A stretch of DNA of 64,000 nt, from positions 1,488,001 through 1,552,000 of the forward strand of contig OY787448.1 of assembly GCA_963678855.1 (NCBI GenBank). The letters are read 5' to 3'. A model generated the notes under the pieces. It was not told where the DNA came from and ran no database searches. It worked only from the letters and a program-made list of their open reading frames with translations. This DNA comes from F22 sp963678855 (GTDB lineage Bacteria > Bacteroidota > Bacteroidia > Bacteroidales > Bacteroidaceae). Shown here piece by piece: positions 1 to 9,242 of this stretch. A program made the translations under genes and the position numbers. Numbering within the stretch: position 1 is the stretch's first letter; the number at the start of each line of letters is the position of its first letter.

Positions 1-110
1 TTGAATCATAATGAATATTGTTTGCTTATTTGATTAAAAACTTCCCTGCGAATATACTCATAAACGAGCAAATAAGCGAACTATTAATAGGTGAAACCTG
101 CCAAATTAGT

Positions 111-118
111 TATATTTG
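111..118 (+). promoter_or_regulatory. Promoter -7 element of the dGTPase gene
   Basis: TATATTTG matches the Bacteroidota -7 consensus TAnnTTTG. No clear TTG -33 element lies 20 bp upstream. Transcription would begin near position 125, on top of the first possible ATG, which argues for a later translation start in the gene. Confidence 0.5.
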
Positions 119-124
119 TGCTTT

Positions 125-1516
125 ATGAAGCAAGAAAAGACAATGAAAACAGGAAATCAGCCCCCTACAGCAGACAGTCCTCGAATGGATTGGCACCGCT
201 TGGTGACAACAAAACGTTTTGGCCTAGAAGCCTATCACAACCACAATGAAGAAAAGCGTAGTACCTTTCAAAGAGACTATGACCGTTTGGTCTTTTCGGC
301 TCCTTTCCGCCGCATGCAAAACAAGACGCAAGTATTCCCACTTCCAGGTAGCGTCTTTGTACACAACCGACTCACACACAGCATGGAGGTCTCTTGCGTA
401 GGCCGTTCTTTAGGTGTCGATGTGGCCGAAAGACTAATCGAAAAATATCCAGATTTACAAAATTCGCTAATCACTGAAATCCCAACCATTGTCTCGGCTG
501 CTTGCCTTGCTCATGATATGGGGAATCCTCCTTTTGGACATTCAGGTGAAAAAGCCATGGCTACTTTCTTCAGTGAACAAGAAGGTCAAGTGCTACAAAA
601 GCATGTCAGTGAAAAAGAATGGCAAGACTTGATTCGTTTTGAAGGGAATGCCAATGCTTTGCGCTTACTTACTCACCAATTTGAGGGCCGTCGCCCTGGT
701 GGTTTTGTGATGTCGTATACGACCCTTGCTTCTATCGTTAAGTATCCCTACTCATCTTCATCTGAACGAGCGCAAAAGAAATCCAAGTTTGGTTTTTTCA
801 CTTCTGAGGAAGGTGTATTTGAACAAATAGCAGAAGAAGTGGGCCTACTACGTATGCCTGATGAGCATATGCGTTATTGCCGTCACCCACTAGTCTTTCT
901 AGTAGAAGCAGCCGATGACATCTGTTATCAAGTGATGGACCTAGAAGATGCCCACAAGCTAAAGATCCTAAGTACAGAAGAAGCTATCAGTTTACTTCTT
1001 GGCTACTTTAATGATAAGCGTCAAGCCCATATTCTAGAGACTTTCAAACTAGTAGAAGATGCCAACGAACGACTAGCTTACCTTCGTTCTAGCGTTATCG
1101 GACTACTTATCAATGAATGTGTAGAAGCGTATATGAAGCACGAAGAGGAAATCATGCAAGGCACATTCTCTAAGCCTCTGATGGACTGCATCAGCGCACG
1201 TCCTCACAAAGCATACAAAGCTTGTACTGAAGTGGCCTTCAAAAAGATTTACTGTGCCAAGGATGTATTGGAAATCGAGCTTGCTGGTTACCAAGTTATC
1301 AACACCTTGATGAAGTTATTTATCGAAGCTGTCATGTCTCCTGAGAAGCAATACTCTAAACTCCTTATCAATCGTGTGAGTGACCAATACGAGATTCACC
1401 ACAAAACGTTGTTTGGGCGAGTACAGGCCGTCGTCGATTATATCTCTGGAATGACTGATGTGTACGCTTTAGACTTGTACCAAAAGATTAAAGGCAACAA
1501 TATCCCTGCAATATAG
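125..1516 (+). CDS. dgt: Deoxyguanosinetriphosphate triphosphohydrolase-like HD-domain protein
   Basis: The family hydrolyses dGTP (or other dNTPs) to the deoxynucleoside and tripolyphosphate in the cytoplasm, controlling dNTP pools. The HD-superfamily metal site is visible: a histidine in NRLTHSMEVS, then the His-Asp pair in CLAHDMGNPPFGHSGE, and a later Asp in VEAADDICYQVMD. The length, about 460 residues, fits the family. Starts at 125, 143 and 185 are all in frame. The one at 185 (MDWHRLVTTKRFG) best fits where I expect the family to begin, and the promoter at 111-118 leaves almost no leader for the ATG at 125. The gene stands alone; the next gene is convergent. Confidence 0.9.
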   Translation: MKQEKTMKTGNQPPTADSPRMDWHRLVTTKRFGLEAYHNHNEEKRSTFQRDYDRLVFSAPFRRMQNKTQVFPLPGSVFVHNRLTHSMEVSCVGRSLGVDVAERLIEKYPDLQNSLITEIPTIVSAACLAHDMGNPPFGHSGEKAMATFFSEQEGQVLQKHVSEKEWQDLIRFEGNANALRLLTHQFEGRRPGGFVMSYTTLASIVKYPYSSSSERAQKKSKFGFFTSEEGVFEQIAEEVGLLRMPDEHMRYCRHPLVFLVEAADDICYQVMDLEDAHKLKILSTEEAISLLLGYFNDKRQAHILETFKLVEDANERLAYLRSSVIGLLINECVEAYMKHEEEIMQGTFSKPLMDCISARPHKAYKACTEVAFKKIYCAKDVLEIELAGYQVINTLMKLFIEAVMSPEKQYSKLLINRVSDQYEIHHKTLFGRVQAVVDYISGMTDVYALDLYQKIKGNNIPAI

Positions 1517-1547
1517 GCTGTAACCAGCGTTTTGATATATTGTAAGC

Positions 1548-1642
1548 AACCCCACACCCCTGTGTACGAGACTCTCACACACCTGTGTGTGGGGTCTCCG
1601 TTTACATGTGTGTGGGATCCTCACACTCACGAGTGTGGGAGT
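1548..1642. repeat. Cluster of CACAC/GTGTG hairpins between convergent genes
   Basis: Four related short inverted repeats follow one another. CACA-cccct-GTGT lies near 1552-1565. CACACA-CCTG-TGTGTG at 1577-1592 is extended by flanking GAGA/TCTC pairing. A half-unit ACATGTGTGTGGGA lies near 1604-1617, and CACACTC-AC-GAGTGTG spans 1622-1637. They fill the gap between the dGTPase gene (plus) and the GH16 gene (minus). A bidirectional transcription stop is the simplest role. The rest of 1517-1749 shows no gene. Confidence 0.55.
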
Positions 1643-1749
1643 ATCTTCTCTTAATAAGAGCCCTATTGCTATAGACAAAGCGAGGACATGCCAACTATAC
1701 AGCCTACATGCCCTCTTACTAATATAATTACCTATTGTACCAAAAGTTT

Positions 1750-2577
1750 TTACTGGTATACTCGTACATAGTCGATAAGCATTGTTTGTGGGAAATCAGT
1801 ATTTGTGTCTGATGGCCATCCTACATAGTCACCACCTACAGCTACATTCAGAATCATGAAGAACTCATCATTATACACCCACTCACCATCACAATCAGCA
1901 GGATTGATCTCTTGGTAGCAGACATCATCTACGAAGAAGTAAATATACTCTGGCCCCCACTCCATAGCAAAGATGTGGAATGCATCGTCAAAACGATTGT
2001 TACGCAATCCCCATGTTTGAGTTACTGAGTTACCACCTGAGTAACCAGGTCCATGTACAGAACCATGAATCAAGCTTGGTTGTTGTCCTTTGTACTCCAT
2101 GATATCAATCTCACCACAAGCAGGCCAAGGATTTGTTGCGACATCATCGCCTAGCATCCAGAAAGCTGGCCAAATACCTTGCCCGTAAGGGAGCTTGATA
2201 CGTGCTTCAAAACGGCCATATTGTTGTGAGAACAGACCTTGAGTTTTGATACGCGCTGATGTATAATAACTTCCTTCAAAGCTTTCTTTCTTTGCTACGA
2301 TAGCCAAGTTGCCCTCACCATCCAAGCTTACATTCTCTGGACGATTTGTGTAATACTGCAACTCGTTATTGCCCCAGCCACTGTTACCGATATCGTAAGT
2401 CCACTTTGTAGCATCAGGCATATCACCTGCTTGACCTTCAAAGTTATCTTCCCAAATCAAAGTCCATGTCTTGGTTTTGATATCGTGTGAATCTTCACAG
2501 CTCACTAGCGTTGATGCCGCAAAGGGCATCAACAAAGCTAGTACTGCTACACTATATATATTCTTAAACTGTTTCAT
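1750..2577 (-). CDS. GH16 family endo-beta-glucanase, lipoprotein (laminarinase type)
   Basis: The GH16 family cuts beta-1,3 or mixed beta-1,3/1,4 glucans by a retaining mechanism. The catalytic signature GEIDIMEYKG (ExDxxE, around residue 154) is intact, and WTYDIGNSGWGNNELQYYT and FDDAFHIFAMEWGPEYI are typical GH16 blocks. The N-terminus is a lipoprotein signal (LVSC, Cys27), so the enzyme is probably anchored to the outer membrane, likely facing outwards. At 275 residues it is a single-domain enzyme with no binding module of its own; the repeat lipoprotein just upstream may supply that function. It is the last gene of the minus-strand glucan locus. Laminarinase is preferred over lichenase because of the GH17- and GH149-like neighbours; the sequence alone does not settle it. 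Confidence 0.9.
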   Translation of the reverse strand: MKQFKNIYSVAVLALLMPFAASTLVSCEDSHDIKTKTWTLIWEDNFEGQAGDMPDATKWTYDIGNSGWGNNELQYYTNRPENVSLDGEGNLAIVAKKESFEGSYYTSARIKTQGLFSQQYGRFEARIKLPYGQGIWPAFWMLGDDVATNPWPACGEIDIMEYKGQQPSLIHGSVHGPGYSGGNSVTQTWGLRNNRFDDAFHIFAMEWGPEYIYFFVDDVCYQEINPADCDGEWVYNDEFFMILNVAVGGDYVGWPSDTNTDFPQTMLIDYVRVYQ

Positions 2578-2612
2578 CGTTTCGATATATGTTTAATTGG
2601 TATTAGATATTT

Positions 2613-5600
2613 TTACTTATGGAAGTAGATGTTGTCGAAGTACACGTCTGTAGGGTTTGTACCACTAGCTGCATCCACCTTCATTTGGAACACCTTGTTC
2701 AAAGTCATATTCGCATTTGTATACGTACTCAATGGGATATCAATGCTAGTCCACTTACCTGGTGTTGCCCCTGTCAATTCTACTAGATGCTCACCGACTG
2801 CACTATCTTGAGCAATAGGAGTAATCTTGACGATAGCATTGTCATTTGTAGTCCATACATCTACGTGAAGGAAAGTCATGCCAGACACATCAATTACGCT
2901 AAACTCAGTACCTTGATAGTTCAAGTTTGTATAACTCAAATATGCATTGCCACCTACATTTGTAGTCGCATCAACTTGTGTGCTTTGTCCCCAGTTAGGG
3001 TTGTAGTTGATACCCGCTACTGTTGTGTAGCTATCACTAAAGATAGAGATTACATCGGCGGCTGCTTTTGTAGGAACTGGTGCTGCTGTAGTAGGTGCAC
3101 TATACGTTTGTTGAGCAGTAGTACGATAGAAATAGATATTGTCCATATAGATTGTATGACCAGTACCTGTTGTTGATTGGTCAAAAATCTGCATGAAGAT
3201 CAAGTCGCTCAAATCAAGACCTGCAAGATCTGATAGAGTGATCTCTAAGCTATTCCAAGTATTCGGAGTCAAGTCGCTAAATGTCACGTCTTTTGCACCA
3301 GTCGAATTACTTTGCAGCATCACACGGATAGCATTGGCATCTGGCGTCCAGACGTCAAGGTGAAGTTTCTCCATATCAGAGAAATCCTTAGCCCCTTGAT
3401 TTTGCCATGAAGGCATAAAGAACACAAGGTTTTCATACTTCCAAACTTCATTACCAGAGATAGTCATCAATGTGGCATCATTCTGGTCTTGTGCACCTTC
3501 AAAATCGAAGTCAACATCAACAAAAGCAGTATAAGCATCACTAAATAACGACTTCACTTTTGCTGCCTCATGTATGGGAGCTGCAGCAGCTGCGGTTGGC
3601 GCATCACCTGTGTTGCCACCAGTATTGCCGCCATCACCATAGAAGTACAAGTTATCGATATAAATCGTTTTGTTATTACCTCCATCCATCTTCATTTGGT
3701 CAATCTTGCTGAAATCAACAGCACCAAACTCAGAGACAGGGATATCGAAAGACGTCCATTGCCCTGCTGTTAAAGCCAAAGCCTTAGACCCTTCCACCGC
3801 ATCGCCACCTGTAGCAGCAGCAGAGTTTACAAGGAAGAAGTTAGGAGTAACATCATCATTCGTATATACATCAAGGTGCACATATGTTGCTGATGAGAAG
3901 TCAGTGATACTAGCCAACTCTATACCGAAGTATGTCATATCGGCAACCTTCTTGAATGTATCACCACCAACTGTGATATCTGAGAACGTACTAGGAGCAC
4001 CCCATTGTTGGAATGTCACACCTACTACAGCCGTATATGCATCACTAAAGATAGATTGTACGCTACCTGCATCTTGAGTGGGAGCTGTTGCAGCAGCTGT
4101 AGGATCGCCACCACCAGTGTTACCACCTGTATTGCCACCATCTGAGTGGAAGTATAGGTTATCCATATAGATAGTAGCACTGTTGCCATTATCCATCTTC
4201 ATTTGATCAATCTTACTTATATCTACACCAGAGAAGTCTGATAGTGGAATATCGAATGATACCCATTGACCTTTAGCTAGAGTACCTAGTGACTTAGATG
4301 CTTCTGCTGGATCACCACCAGTAGCTGCAGCCGAGTTCACAAGCGCAATATTAGGAGTCACATCGTCAGTAGTATAGACATCAACGTGAAGATGAGTCAT
4401 ACCTGAGAAGTCTGTGATTGCATCTAGTTCCATACCGAAGTATGTCATGGTAGCCATCTTCTTGAATGTGTCCCCCCCTACAGTTACATCAGAGAATTCT
4501 GTAGTCGATCCCCATTGTTGGAATGTCATACCAGCAGCTGGTGTATACGCATCACTAAAGATAGACTTTACGCTTGCTGCATCCTTTGTTGGAGCCGTTG
4601 CAGCCGCAGTTGGGTCAGCACCTGGTTCGCCAGTATTGCCACCACCTTCACCTTGGTAGAAGTAGGCGTTGTCCATCAAGAATGTAGGCAATGCTTGACC
4701 GTCAGGGTCACATACAAATACTAGTTGTGCGATATTGCTACGGTGTCCACTAAGACCCGTTAGTGTCGTCAAGTCAATATCAAGACTTGCCCACTCACCT
4801 GCTGTAAATGTGCTAGCAGGGAAAGTAGTACTTCCTGAGTAATCAGTAGCGCCACCATATGCACCATCCGTACCGAAGTCAATAATATTAACGACCAAGC
4901 CCTTGTCATTGCTTCCATCAGGGAACAATACATCAATGTGGAAGTGAGTCATATCTGTGGCATCAATCAGATTCGTTGTTGATTCAACACCCCAGAAGTT
5001 TACATTGTCAAACTGCATATAGTTTGCATCGCCAAGTGTCAATAGGTTTGCATCACCTGTCGTGTATTGCCAGTAAGTAAACCAGTTGATACCTTCTACA
5101 TTGGTATATGCATCAGAGAACATAGACACAACCTTGTCTGCTTCTTGAGTCGGTACTGGAGCAGGCTCGATACCACCACTAGATTTCACTGTTAGTGAAC
5201 CAGTCGCATCGTCTTCACCTAGCTTGGCTGTAATCTTTGCAGTACCTTCACCAACTAGTGTCACAAGACCTGTTTCAGACACTGTAGCAACAGCCTCATC
5301 ACTAGATGCGAAAGTAAAGTAGCTGCTAGTTAATATAAGGTTTTGCTTTACAGCACCTGTATTGAATGTAGCACCTAGACCACTTACTTGATATGTTGTC
5401 CCTGTCAAACTAGAAGAAGGGATACTATCTTTACCACCAAATATTTTTGCTTCTTTATGACCGATTGTAGCTAGGTCTTCATATTGTACGTTATCCAACC
5501 AAAATGAATAGCCATTGCCATCATCTGGTGTATCGATAAAGTAAAAAAGGCCCTTTGCATCTGTCAACTTAGAGGCATCTGCAATAGGAATGATATACTT

Positions 5601-6059
5601 TTGCCATGCAGTACCCACATTCACGTCGGCTGCATAAGCTTGATATGTTGTACCATCAGGACCTACACCGTAACCGAGTTGATCTACAGAAGCACCTGCA
5701 GAAGCTTTGACATAGAATGTCACACAGTTGTAACCTGAGAAATCACGACCTGGGTCTGAGTAGAAGAAACCACCAGCCCACGCACTTTCAGGATCTCCTG
5801 CATTAGGAATATCAAAGCGCATAGATGATGTACCTTCATACTTCACCTCGTTGTCTGTTTCAAAAGCAGTGACTTTAGAGCCACCATAAGCAGCATACCC
5901 CATACCAGCAGAGAATCCATCGATATAGACTGCCGAAGTCGTAGGTAGAGTAGCTGGTTGTAGCCCATCTACATCATCGCGGTCACAGGCAGCAAGACCA
6001 GCAAGTGTACCAGCTGCCGCAAGTGAATATAGAGAATATTTTAAAAACTTATTTTTCAT
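2613..6059 (-). CDS. Large multimodular surface lipoprotein with five tandem repeats, probably glycan-binding
   Basis: No enzyme motif is recognised in these 1148 residues. A lipoprotein signal (LAAC, Cys25) is followed by a beta-sandwich-like module at about 40-195 (SAWAGGFFYSDPGRDFSGYN). A bacterial Ig-like (Big_2) stretch lies at about 215-290 (VATVSETGLVTLVGEGTAKI). Five repeats of about 160-185 residues follow, each opening with a P-T/I-x-A-x-V-x-S-(I/L/M)-FSDAYT motif near residues 313, 500, 670, 838 and 1005, and each ending in a (Y/F)(M/I/F)DN.YF motif. Gly/Asn/Thr linkers (GGNTGGNTGG) separate several repeats. Repeats 2 and 3 are very alike. The gene starts 2 nt after the stop of the upstream fusion gene, so the two are co-transcribed. 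Architecture and context suggest a surface scaffold that holds beta-glucan for the GH16 and the fusion enzyme. Binding is inferred, not shown. Confidence 0.75.
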   Translation of the reverse strand: MKNKFLKYSLYSLAAAGTLAGLAACDRDDVDGLQPATLPTTSAVYIDGFSAGMGYAAYGGSKVTAFETDNEVKYEGTSSMRFDIPNAGDPESAWAGGFFYSDPGRDFSGYNCVTFYVKASAGASVDQLGYGVGPDGTTYQAYAADVNVGTAWQKYIIPIADASKLTDAKGLFYFIDTPDDGNGYSFWLDNVQYEDLATIGHKEAKIFGGKDSIPSSSLTGTTYQVSGLGATFNTGAVKQNLILTSSYFTFASSDEAVATVSETGLVTLVGEGTAKITAKLGEDDATGSLTVKSSGGIEPAPVPTQEADKVVSMFSDAYTNVEGINWFTYWQYTTGDANLLTLGDANYMQFDNVNFWGVESTTNLIDATDMTHFHIDVLFPDGSNDKGLVVNIIDFGTDGAYGGATDYSGSTTFPASTFTAGEWASLDIDLTTLTGLSGHRSNIAQLVFVCDPDGQALPTFLMDNAYFYQGEGGGNTGEPGADPTAAATAPTKDAASVKSIFSDAYTPAAGMTFQQWGSTTEFSDVTVGGDTFKKMATMTYFGMELDAITDFSGMTHLHVDVYTTDDVTPNIALVNSAAATGGDPAEASKSLGTLAKGQWVSFDIPLSDFSGVDISKIDQMKMDNGNSATIYMDNLYFHSDGGNTGGNTGGGDPTAAATAPTQDAGSVQSIFSDAYTAVVGVTFQQWGAPSTFSDITVGGDTFKKVADMTYFGIELASITDFSSATYVHLDVYTNDDVTPNFFLVNSAAATGGDAVEGSKALALTAGQWTSFDIPVSEFGAVDFSKIDQMKMDGGNNKTIYIDNLYFYGDGGNTGGNTGDAPTAAAAAPIHEAAKVKSLFSDAYTAFVDVDFDFEGAQDQNDATLMTISGNEVWKYENLVFFMPSWQNQGAKDFSDMEKLHLDVWTPDANAIRVMLQSNSTGAKDVTFSDLTPNTWNSLEITLSDLAGLDLSDLIFMQIFDQSTTGTGHTIYMDNIYFYRTTAQQTYSAPTTAAPVPTKAAADVISIFSDSYTTVAGINYNPNWGQSTQVDATTNVGGNAYLSYTNLNYQGTEFSVIDVSGMTFLHVDVWTTNDNAIVKITPIAQDSAVGEHLVELTGATPGKWTSIDIPLSTYTNANMTLNKVFQMKVDAASGTNPTDVYFDNIYFHK

Positions 6060-6061
6060 GA

Positions 6062-9000
6062 TTAGTTTCCGATGTTAAAGTGAATATACGTTCTGATTTC
6101 CCACTCGTTACCGTAGTCTGCACCAGGCATATCTGGATAAGCTTCCCAGTTACCAAGACCATCAGGAGCTTCCGCTGGGGAGTAACGCGGAGAGTACTTA
6201 TTTAAAGATCTCCAAGTACCACGGATACCCATACGAGTTTGAGGCAATACCCACCACTTTGGCTTGCTCAACGTTGTCGATAGATCAAGCATCGTTTGTA
6301 CAGGATACGTCAAATTATAATCACGGTGGTAGTCATAAGGCCCCCAATCGTTGATTTTTACAGAACCAGTCAATTTGATGCGGTTGTATAGCACACGGAT
6401 ATCACCACCATAGCGATGAATCATACGATTGTCACTACCCTTAGACTGGGCATCACCTGCAAATACATTTGCGATGACACCAAAGTTTGGAGTCACCTTA
6501 GACACGATGCGTGCATTGGCTTCCCACAAATCGTGTGGATCTGGAGCACCATCAAAAGCAAAAGATGTACGACCATCAGCCGAGATACCAATACCTGCAT
6601 CCATTCTTGATGATATATGACGGTATACAAAACCGATATTAGCTGCAAATTTCGCATCTTCCTTTTCATCGCTATCCCAAGCATACATCCATGTACCTGG
6701 TGTGGGATCATATGTCAAAAGAAGCTCCCCAGCAAGTTGCTTACGATTGTCGCGTACAGCAAACGGGTCGTCTAGTACATTGCGGGATTTAGCACCGTAA
6801 ATATCATTGTCGACTGCGCCCACAAGTGGCATTTGCCATAGCATATTTGGAGCGATCTCAAATATTTCATTAATACGATATGCGAACCCAGTCAAGAAAC
6901 TCATCTGATTACCGCTGCCACTATCTTTCAACTTCCAACCAGTATATGTTTGTGTATAGTCTGCACCACCACTAGCAACTAGTCCGTTCAAAGCACCTTG
7001 AGCATACCAGTTAAGCTTACCACCTGTGTATGTAATCTTGGCTTTACCACCCCAAGTATCTTTGTCTTCAACCTCATCGATATAGACATTGCCACCAGAT
7101 GTTTGTTGGAACGTATCACCTATACGAGGTTGGCCTGACCACAAAGCGCCAAGCTGTATCCCAAACTTACCGAACTTGCGTGATACAGCAAGAGACGCAC
7201 GGCGGTTCCTTTGAGTTGGGATAGCGATAGAGCTGACTGCTTCACCTGGATCGTCCAAATCTTCGTGAAAGATACCTGAGACATTGTACTTACCAAAGTC
7301 GCGACTATACTTCAAAAGAATAGCTGGGTTAGCCCCCCACCATAGTTCTGGACCGAAGGCTATTGTCAAACCTTTCAAGGCTTTTTTACCATCTACTTCA
7401 ACCCCAAAAGGTGCAGCGCCATTATAAATATCCATATTTTTACCGTAGTTGGCTTCTGGATACAATCCAAAGAAATCACCTTCATATCCCCAATGGTAAT
7501 GACCAGTACGATAAAAACCAGTCAAATCAAACCAATCTTCATTCCAGTTAAACTCAGCACTATACACTTGTACACGCTTAGCGTCTTCAATAGCATATAC
7601 GCCATCACTATCTTCGTTAGTACTCGCACTTCTAACAAACTGAGTACGTCCACGATTTTCGTAGAAGATTTCATCGATTGGGTTTTCTGCCACGTGACCT
7701 AACACATTAACAGATACCTTTGCACTTACACTAGAAGTAGGATTGGCTTCCACATCGAAATAATACGATTCAGTATGGTCGAAACCTTGTTCTTTAGGAT
7801 AAGCACCAGCATATTTATCAGTAACATTTTCAGGTGTTGTGGTATTGTGTCCACCTGTGTAGTATGTCTCAAACTCAGCACGTACACCCGCAAGGCGCAC
7901 TTTCTTCATGATGCTAGTTTCCATCGCCGCTTTTTGAGCACGACCAGCCATCACACCATCCATGATTTGGATACTTGCAAAGTGACTATCTAACACCTTC
8001 GGAGTAATACCTTGTTGGTAAGGATTGATTTGGTGTACTTGCTTCAATGTGAAGTAAGCAGCACGTGGATATAATGGATAATTACCTGCTGCGTTAGTAG
8101 AACCCTTAGCGCAGATACCAAACCACTCTTCATTCATATTGTTCTTACCTGGAGTATAGTCACGGAAATATCCACCATTGCTCCAAGATGCGTTGTCATC
8201 ATGCTTGCTCAAACGTTCTGTTTGACCGTACTTCCACCATCCATCACTAAATTGGAACGTGAAACCACCGATACAGTTATCTGCACCATTTTGACCAGCT
8301 GCATTTTCGTAAATGTCATGCCAGTTGTGTAGCAGGTAATAAGCTTGTGATTGTTGGTCTTCTGCACGTTGCTTTACGTTGAACGCATCTGCACCAAACT
8401 CAGTAAACATAATAGGTTGCTTAAGCTTAGCTTTTGTCACCTTAAAGATGTCAGTAAACGTCGTACCACGGTAACTGTTGACACCAAAGATATCGATATC
8501 GCTACATTCCTTAGCTATAATATCAATGAATAGTGCATCACCATTACACAAAGCTACTGGGTGGTTAAGACCTAGCTTTTTCATAGACACTGCAGCATCA
8601 TTGAACAGCTTATACATAGGATAAGCTTTTTTCGTCGACTTACGATCTTCCATTGGGATGTCTTCTGTTTCAGCACCTTCCCAGAATAGACCATAGTTAT
8701 TCTCATTACCTAGTAGGAACAACAATAGACCGCGAGTATTTTTATACTTGGCAGCCATTTTAGTCGTTTGCTGGATAAGTATCTTACGAACACGTGGATC
8801 TGCATAGTTCGTATTGACAATATACGCACCATCAATATCCAAACCATAACGACCAAACGTGTGGTTTAACATCGTGTATATACCATAGTTGTCGTAAATA
8901 TACTCTATCCATTTAGCAGGGATACCTGTGTATACACGGATGGCGTTAACCCCCATATTCTTAAGCAAACCCATCTCATCATCTAGAGCTGTTTTAATCA

Positions 9001-9205
9001 CTGATTCAGGTTGCTTCCACAAACTATAAGAATAATTGGTACCGATAGGATAATAGTCCCAGTTCATACCATTAATCATGAAGTCTTGTCCATTCACGAC
9101 AAGCTTCGTTCCTTGGTCGTTCGATACTACAGCTACCTTATCTGCCTGAGCAAAAACAGGTACTGAGCATAGCAACAACACGAGTGTTAAGAGCTTTTGT
9201 TTCAT
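6062..9205 (-). CDS. Glycosidase (clan GH-A TIM barrel) fused to an outer-membrane beta-barrel
   Basis: A signal peptide ending at VPVFAQA precedes a TIM-barrel glycosidase resembling the GH2/GH5 catalytic fold. The strand NMGVNAIRVYTGIP, the presumed acid/base in LLGNENNYG (about residue 167) and the presumed nucleophile in MFTEFGADAF (about residue 270) are all present. After about residue 450 the sequence changes to alternating aromatic/polar strands with repeated short turns, reads as a transmembrane beta-barrel, and ends EIRTYIHFNIGN as outer-membrane proteins do. Total length is 1047 residues, more than twice a plain GH-A enzyme. It lies directly upstream of the repeat lipoprotein (2 nt gap). 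A combined exo-enzyme and porin for beta-glucan oligosaccharides is inferred, in a locus that lacks SusC/SusD. The exact GH family and the barrel strand count are unknown. Confidence 0.7.
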   Translation of the reverse strand: MKQKLLTLVLLLCSVPVFAQADKVAVVSNDQGTKLVVNGQDFMINGMNWDYYPIGTNYSYSLWKQPESVIKTALDDEMGLLKNMGVNAIRVYTGIPAKWIEYIYDNYGIYTMLNHTFGRYGLDIDGAYIVNTNYADPRVRKILIQQTTKMAAKYKNTRGLLLFLLGNENNYGLFWEGAETEDIPMEDRKSTKKAYPMYKLFNDAAVSMKKLGLNHPVALCNGDALFIDIIAKECSDIDIFGVNSYRGTTFTDIFKVTKAKLKQPIMFTEFGADAFNVKQRAEDQQSQAYYLLHNWHDIYENAAGQNGADNCIGGFTFQFSDGWWKYGQTERLSKHDDNASWSNGGYFRDYTPGKNNMNEEWFGICAKGSTNAAGNYPLYPRAAYFTLKQVHQINPYQQGITPKVLDSHFASIQIMDGVMAGRAQKAAMETSIMKKVRLAGVRAEFETYYTGGHNTTTPENVTDKYAGAYPKEQGFDHTESYYFDVEANPTSSVSAKVSVNVLGHVAENPIDEIFYENRGRTQFVRSASTNEDSDGVYAIEDAKRVQVYSAEFNWNEDWFDLTGFYRTGHYHWGYEGDFFGLYPEANYGKNMDIYNGAAPFGVEVDGKKALKGLTIAFGPELWWGANPAILLKYSRDFGKYNVSGIFHEDLDDPGEAVSSIAIPTQRNRRASLAVSRKFGKFGIQLGALWSGQPRIGDTFQQTSGGNVYIDEVEDKDTWGGKAKITYTGGKLNWYAQGALNGLVASGGADYTQTYTGWKLKDSGSGNQMSFLTGFAYRINEIFEIAPNMLWQMPLVGAVDNDIYGAKSRNVLDDPFAVRDNRKQLAGELLLTYDPTPGTWMYAWDSDEKEDAKFAANIGFVYRHISSRMDAGIGISADGRTSFAFDGAPDPHDLWEANARIVSKVTPNFGVIANVFAGDAQSKGSDNRMIHRYGGDIRVLYNRIKLTGSVKINDWGPYDYHRDYNLTYPVQTMLDLSTTLSKPKWWVLPQTRMGIRGTWRSLNKYSPRYSPAEAPDGLGNWEAYPDMPGADYGNEWEIRTYIHFNIGN

Positions 9206-9242
9206 AGTACAATTGTAAATTAAAAAGGATTGTTTATAGTCA

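Noticed and set aside
6493..6711. Minus-strand open frame of 72 codons in an alternative frame of the fusion gene
   Set aside because: It is a shadow of the long coding frame, with no start context and no recognisable domain.
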